This document shows positions 14,250 to 17,669 of a DNA stretch of 17,669 nt, piece by piece. Under the pieces are notes generated by a model that was not told the origin of the DNA, made no database searches, and saw only the letters and a program-made list of their open reading frames with translations. The DNA comes from Alphaproteobacteria bacterium (lineage in GTDB: Bacteria > Pseudomonadota > Alphaproteobacteria > VGEJ01): assembly GCA_016869335.1 (NCBI GenBank), contig VGEJ01000011.1:1-17669 (forward strand), given 5' to 3'. The translations under genes were made by a program, and so were the position numbers. Positions within the stretch are counted from its first letter, which is position 1, and every line of letters begins with the position of its first letter.

Positions 14250-15389
14250 ATGATCCTTCCCTGCCAGCGTCACCTGTTCGAGATCCCAGAGGATGTCGCC
14301 TACTTCAACTGCGCCTACGTCTCGCCGCTGATGGCGAGCGTCAGCGCCGCCGGCGCGCGGGGCATCGCCCGCAAGGTGCGTCCCTGGGAGCTCGAGACGA
14401 TCGACTTCTTCACCGAGGCCGACGCTGCGCGCGCCGCGTTCGCGCCGCTGATCGGGGCCAGCGCCGACGACATCGCGATCGTCCCGGCCGCGAGCTACGG
14501 CATCGCCCTCGCCGCCAACAATCTCCCCCTTGCCCCGGGTCGGCGCATCGTCGTCCTGGCCGAGCAGCACCCCTCGAACGTGCTGGTGTGGCGCGAGCGG
14601 GCGCGCGCCACGGGGGCCGAGCTCCTGGCCATCCCGCGCCCGGGCGACGGGAACTGGACGGGCGCGGTGCTGGGCGCGCTCGACGAACGGACGGCGATCG
14701 CAGCCCTGCCCCAATGTCACTGGACCGATGGCGGTCTCCTCGATCTCGAGCCGATTGGCGCGCGCTGTCGTGCGGTCGGCGCGGCGCTCGTGCTCGACCT
14801 CACCCAATCGTGTGGCGCGCTGCCCTTCGATGTCGCCCGCGTGCGTCCCGATTTCGCGGTGTCCGCCTGCTACAAGTGGCTCCTCGGCCCCTACACGCTC
14901 GGCTTCCTCTACGCGGCGCCTCACCGCCAGGCCGGCGCCCCGATCGAGAACAGCCATTTCCAGCGGCTGCAGGATCGCAGCTTCGGCGGCCCGGTCACCT
15001 ATCCCGAGGCGTTCGAGCCCGGCGCCCGGCGCTACGACATGGGCGAACGGGCGAACTTCACGGCGATGCCGATGGCGATCGCCGCGTTCGAGCAGATCCG
15101 AGCCTGGGGCCTCGCCAATATCGCCGAGACCCTGGCCGCCCACACCCGCGCCATCGCCGACCACGCCCGGAGCTTTGGCCTCGCGGTTCCTCCCGATCCC
15201 CACCGGGCGCCGCACTTCCTGGGCATTCGCTTCCCCGCCGGCTTGCCGGCCGAGCTGCCCGCGCGACTGCGCGCCGCCAAGGTGTTCGTCAGCGTGCGCG
15301 GCGGCGACAGCCTGCGCATCTCGCCCCACGTCTGGATCAGCTCTGGCGACATCGCGCGGCTCCTGGACGCCCTGTCCGCCGCCGCGTAA
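14250..15389 (+). CDS. Class V aminotransferase-family PLP enzyme
   Basis: The 379-residue product has the fold type I, class V pattern seen in kynureninase, isopenicillin-N epimerase and cysteine desulfurase relatives. YFNCAYVSPLM (18-28) is the typical N-terminal substrate loop. HPSNVLVW (107-114) follows, then CHWTDGGLLDL (156-166). LVLDLTQSCGALPFDV (180-195) carries Asp183, expected to bind the PLP pyridine nitrogen, and ACYKWLLGPYTLGFLY carries Lys209, expected to form the Schiff base. The substrate cannot be told from sequence. The GALPFDV and KWLLGP context is nearer the kynureninase and epimerase-like members than a cysteine desulfurase, and no cysteine loop is evident. I chose ATG 14250 because the protein starts there at the usual place; the longer frame to 13779 runs through ridA. 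It ends nine bases from the convergent gene at 15399. Confidence 0.88.
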   Translation: MILPCQRHLFEIPEDVAYFNCAYVSPLMASVSAAGARGIARKVRPWELETIDFFTEADAARAAFAPLIGASADDIAIVPAASYGIALAANNLPLAPGRRIVVLAEQHPSNVLVWRERARATGAELLAIPRPGDGNWTGAVLGALDERTAIAALPQCHWTDGGLLDLEPIGARCRAVGAALVLDLTQSCGALPFDVARVRPDFAVSACYKWLLGPYTLGFLYAAPHRQAGAPIENSHFQRLQDRSFGGPVTYPEAFEPGARRYDMGERANFTAMPMAIAAFEQIRAWGLANIAETLAAHTRAIADHARSFGLAVPPDPHRAPHFLGIRFPAGLPAELPARLRAAKVFVSVRGGDSLRISPHVWISSGDIARLLDALSAAA

Positions 15390-15398
15390 GACCTGAAG

Positions 15399-16571
15399 CT
15401 ACTCATCGCTTTGCTGCCAGGCGCCCTCGCGCCAGCGGTAGGTGCGCGTCTCCTCCTTGTGGCGCTCGATCAGCCGCGTCCCGTGATGAGGTCGTAGCTG
15501 ACTGGCCGGAGGGTATTTCCAGTAGGCCCAGAAGGGATGCATCCAGGCCAGCAGTGGCTCCGGCACCGCGTCACCGTCCGCGATCTCGCCGTCACTGTAG
15601 ATCGTCCAGGTGCCGCTCCCGCTCGCGATCCTCCCATCCTCATGCACCGCCGCGTACAACACGGTCGCATCGGGATCGATCAGCACGATCGCGGTCGCGT
15701 CCATTCGGAAGGAGAGGTTGCCGCGCTGCGTTCCGGTGACCACGATCAATCCAGTGTCACGCGCGTACCAGATGCGGTCGCGGCCATACAAGAGCCGGAT
15801 GAGGCGCGGCAGATCGTCAGCCAGCAATCGTTCGAGTCGCGGCCATACCCGTGCGTCTGTTAGCACCGCCGCATGCCGGCGGCTGCCAACGTAGCGCATC
15901 AGGTACACGAGCGGGCCGTGCCGTTCGGCTGGCGGTGCGCTGCGGACCAGTGCAAGAGCGACCACCGCCATGTCGTCGATCCCACCCTGCGCATCGGCGA
16001 CCATCGGATCATCCCCCAGCGCCCGAAACCGCTCGACCAAGCGGCCGTCGTCGCGGACGTACGCTGTACCATCCCAGACGTACGCCTCTTCCATGGAGTA
16101 CAGCACGCGGTAGCCATTGTGCCGCGTGTCGGCTAAGAACACCGGCAGGTTGCCGATCGACCCGAGCTGACGCGCTCCACCGTGGTGCTCGCGGAGGATG
16201 AGGGCGAACAGCGGCTCGTACTCCACCAGCGCCTCGTAGATGAAACCGGCGTCGCGGATCACAGCGGCGATCACCTCGTTGCGACCGTCGTCATTGAGAT
16301 CGAGGAAAGCAACGTAGACCCAATCGCGTTCGAGCACAGACGGATCGGGTGGTTCACCCCAGACCAGAGAGGTGTCCTGCAATGTGTCGCGCAGGAAGTC
16401 GGCGCCGATCCCCGGCTGCCATGGCTGCATCAGAACCCAGCCCGCCGCCGCTGCGGGAGCCGCTGCGCCAAGCAGCAGCGCCAGCATGACGCCAATCGCG
16501 GCCGCGGCATGCCGCGCGCGCGGCTCACGGCCACCTCCCGGGCAGCCCCAGGCCGGCGCTACCGACGGCAC
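15399..16571 (-). CDS. Predicted secreted protein of unknown function
   Basis: I do not recognise this family. From GTG 16571 it has 390 residues. REPRARH followed by AAAAIGVMLALLLGAAAPAAAA (about 15-43) looks like a signal peptide. The mature part contains FLDLNDDGRNEVIAA (89-103), a DxNxDGxxE motif like those of FG-GAP/VCBS calcium-binding repeats. It is otherwise soluble and rich in Trp and Tyr towards the C-terminus (AWMHPFWAYWKYPP). It ends in YRWREGAWQQSDE, shared in form with the tail of copy A. Starts at 16625, 16613 and 16487 are also open. The last lacks a basic n-region and any ribosome-binding site, so 16571 is a compromise. It overlaps the end of copy B, suggesting one transcript from the promoter at 17352. 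Confidence 0.6.
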   Translation of the reverse strand: MPSVAPAWGCPGGGREPRARHAAAAIGVMLALLLGAAAPAAAAGWVLMQPWQPGIGADFLRDTLQDTSLVWGEPPDPSVLERDWVYVAFLDLNDDGRNEVIAAVIRDAGFIYEALVEYEPLFALILREHHGGARQLGSIGNLPVFLADTRHNGYRVLYSMEEAYVWDGTAYVRDDGRLVERFRALGDDPMVADAQGGIDDMAVVALALVRSAPPAERHGPLVYLMRYVGSRRHAAVLTDARVWPRLERLLADDLPRLIRLLYGRDRIWYARDTGLIVVTGTQRGNLSFRMDATAIVLIDPDATVLYAAVHEDGRIASGSGTWTIYSDGEIADGDAVPEPLLAWMHPFWAYWKYPPASQLRPHHGTRLIERHKEETRTYRWREGAWQQSDE

Positions 16572-17309
16572 GCCGTTCCGCGTCCACGCCGCCGCGCAGC
16601 CGCTTGAGGACATCGCGCGCCTCACCCTTGAGCGCCCCCTCGTCGAGCATGCCTTGCGCGCCCCTAGCGAGCAGCTCCCGCATGACGCCCTCGATGGCGC
16701 CGGGGCCGGTTAGCCACGCCCCGGCGAGCAGGCCGGCGGCCGTCACCTTGACCGAGCCAATCTTCGTGGCGATTGTTTGCCCCAAGTAGGCGTCGAGCGT
16801 CGAGTCGATCGACCGGCGGATCTGCCGCTCGTACGCGGCCGCCGCCGCCCGTTGTACGTCTGGGCTATCGAGGAGATCCTGGTCGCTCCACACGTTCCAC
16901 TTGCCGGTGTACTCGTAGGCTGGGACCACTTCCTGCTGTCGGTGCGCCTGTTGATGGCGGGCTCCCCATCGGGCTCAAACAAGGGCTCGTACACCTCCTC
17001 GCCCGTGTCGGGATCGACGACCGGCCATGTGAGACCCACGTCCGCCAGCGCCGCCGGCATCATCTGGAACATCCCGAGCGGGCGCACCGTGCCCTTGTTT
17101 CGCGACGGCCAGCGCAGTTCGGGCGCCGCCGCCGGCATGGTCTCGGAATTTGCGATCGTCTGCTCCACCGCCGGATGCATCGGCCCCGCCAGTGCCTCTC
17201 GCAGCGCTCGCCGCTGCGTCTTGTACCACGCCCGCCCGCCTTCCGCCTTCGATGGTCGCCGTCCCGGGCGACTGGCCTGCGGTTTGAACACCACCGCCTC
17301 CCTGCTCAT
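16525..17309 (-). pseudogene. Lysozyme-like family protein, copy B, frameshifted
   Basis: Two frames join into one protein of about 261 residues. The 5' frame (17309 to 16743) is meaningful for about 127 residues. These include ASRPGRRPSKAEGG, TIANSETMP with Glu56 at the likely catalytic position, and LGMFQMMPAALADVGLT. The 3' frame (16929 to 16525, 134 residues) continues with YEYTGKWNVWSDQDLLDSP, QRAAAAAYERQ, GQTIATKIG and VTAAGLLAGAWLTGPGAIEG. The latter matches, from memory, the second half of a phage-type transglycosylase-like domain (KITESGLLAGAHLxGxGG). A -1 shift near 16925-16935, around AGGAAGTGGTCC, joins them. Beyond this point the 5' frame becomes Arg/Ser/Thr-rich shadow sequence. 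ATG 17309 directly abuts the LexA-type box; GTG 17291, with GGGAGG five bases upstream, may be the real start. It may be a decayed gene, a slippage gene or a sequence error. Confidence 0.6.
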
Positions 17310-17352
17310 GAACGAAGCAGGAACATTCTACCCGCCGTGGCCCGCCGATCAA
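17310..17352 (-). promoter_or_regulatory. Promoter of copy B with LexA box
   Basis: On the minus strand TTGATC (17352-17347), a 16-base spacer and TAGAAT (17330-17325, five of six to TATAAT) are followed without gap by GTTCCTGCTTCGTTC (17324-17310). That is a perfect GTTC-N7-GTTC, the established LexA (SOS) box of Alphaproteobacteria. The box covers the expected transcription start, an ideal place for repression. Induction on DNA damage is the prediction. Confidence 0.65.
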
Positions 17353-17535
17353 CGCGTTTCGCTGCGCGGCGGCGTGCTATCCCGCGCGCCGCGCGATCGG
17401 CCGCGTCTCCGAATGCGGGCCGTACGCCACCCTCAGGCGTCCCCGTCGCCCGTGGTAGTCTTGAGCGACATTCAATCGGCTGCGGGTCAGCACGAGCCCG
17501 GTCGATGACGGCACTGGCCGGCCAAGGGGATCGCC

Positions 17536-17669
17536 ATGATCAAGACCGGCAAGGAGTATCTCGAAAGTCTGCGCGATGGACGCGTCGTCTATCTCGGTGG
17601 CGAGCGCGTCGATGACGTCACCTCGCACCCCGGCTTTCGCAACGCGGCGCACTCCTACGCTCGCATTTT
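17536..17669 (+). CDS. 4-hydroxyphenylacetate 3-hydroxylase (HpaB) family protein, start only
   Basis: The first 44 codons are visible and the frame is open to the window end. IKTGKEYLESLRDGRVVYLG followed by GERVDDVTSHPGFRNAA is the characteristic N-terminus of the HpaB family. These are FADH2-dependent aromatic hydroxylases such as 4-hydroxyphenylacetate 3-monooxygenase, which work with a separate flavin reductase. The same N-terminus also occurs in related 4-hydroxybutyryl-CoA dehydratases, so the reaction cannot be fixed from this fragment. ATG 17536 has AAGGGGA five bases upstream. It is transcribed away from copy B, and the 226 bases between them contain no other gene that I can support and no clear promoter for this gene. 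Confidence 0.88.
   Translation, partial: MIKTGKEYLESLRDGRVVYLGGERVDDVTSHPGFRNAAHSYARI

Noticed and set aside
14114..14251. N-terminal extension of the RidA-family protein
   Set aside because: It runs through the divergent intergenic region, contains no conserved residues, and AGGAGG selects ATG 14113.
16743..16925. C-terminal part of the 188-residue frame of copy B as real protein
   Set aside because: After the frameshift point it is Arg/Ser/Thr-rich and unlike copy A, while the alternative frame carries the conserved residues.
13139..17352. Prophage or insertion element carrying the lysozyme-like copies
   Set aside because: I found no integrase, transposase, phage structural gene, terminal inverted repeat or attachment-like direct repeat in the window, although one could lie beyond the right edge.

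Overview
The window is GC-rich and reads as an alphaproteobacterial chromosome, probably of a Rhodospirillales-like lineage. Three things point there. The gene order rpsB-tsf-pyrH-frr-uppS-cdsA-dxr-rseP-bamA-skp-lpxD-fabZ-lpxA-lpxI is typical of Alphaproteobacteria. UDP-diacylglucosamine hydrolysis is by LpxI rather than LpxH. The promoters and operators resemble alphaproteobacterial ones: a Caulobacter-like -10 before rpsB, and GTTC-N7-GTTC LexA-type boxes.

Positions 1-12941 hold one tightly packed minus-strand cluster, read from high to low coordinates. It starts with translation and nucleotide genes (rpsB, tsf, pyrH, frr). It continues into isoprenoid carrier and phospholipid synthesis (uppS, cdsA, dxr), then envelope proteolysis and outer-membrane assembly (rseP, bamA, skp). 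It ends with lipid A synthesis (lpxD, fabZ, lpxA, lpxI); lpxI runs off the left edge. Most junctions overlap or lie within 50 nt. The two larger gaps are rpsB-tsf (37 nt) and tsf-pyrH (105 nt), and the second carries a possible internal promoter.

Positions 13139-17352 are accessory. They contain two paralogous genes for a lysozyme/transglycosylase-like protein: copy A near 13139-13634 and copy B at 16525-17309. Both are minus strand, both are interrupted by a frameshift at different places, and both are preceded by a promoter with a LexA-type GTTC-N7-GTTC box placed just after the -10. Copy B overlaps a downstream gene for a predicted secreted protein of unknown function (15399-16571). Copy A ends in a tail resembling the end of that secreted protein, so A looks like a duplicated B-plus-secreted-protein pair collapsed by an internal deletion. 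This SOS-linked gene family is the most unusual content of the window.

Between the two copies lie a RidA-family deaminase (minus) and a class V, PLP-dependent aminotransferase-like enzyme (plus). They are divergently transcribed around a perfect 16-bp palindrome. At the right edge begins a plus-strand gene of the 4-hydroxyphenylacetate 3-hydroxylase (HpaB) family, cut by the window end. I see no tRNA, rRNA, CRISPR array or insertion sequence. No stretch over 300 bases lacks a gene.
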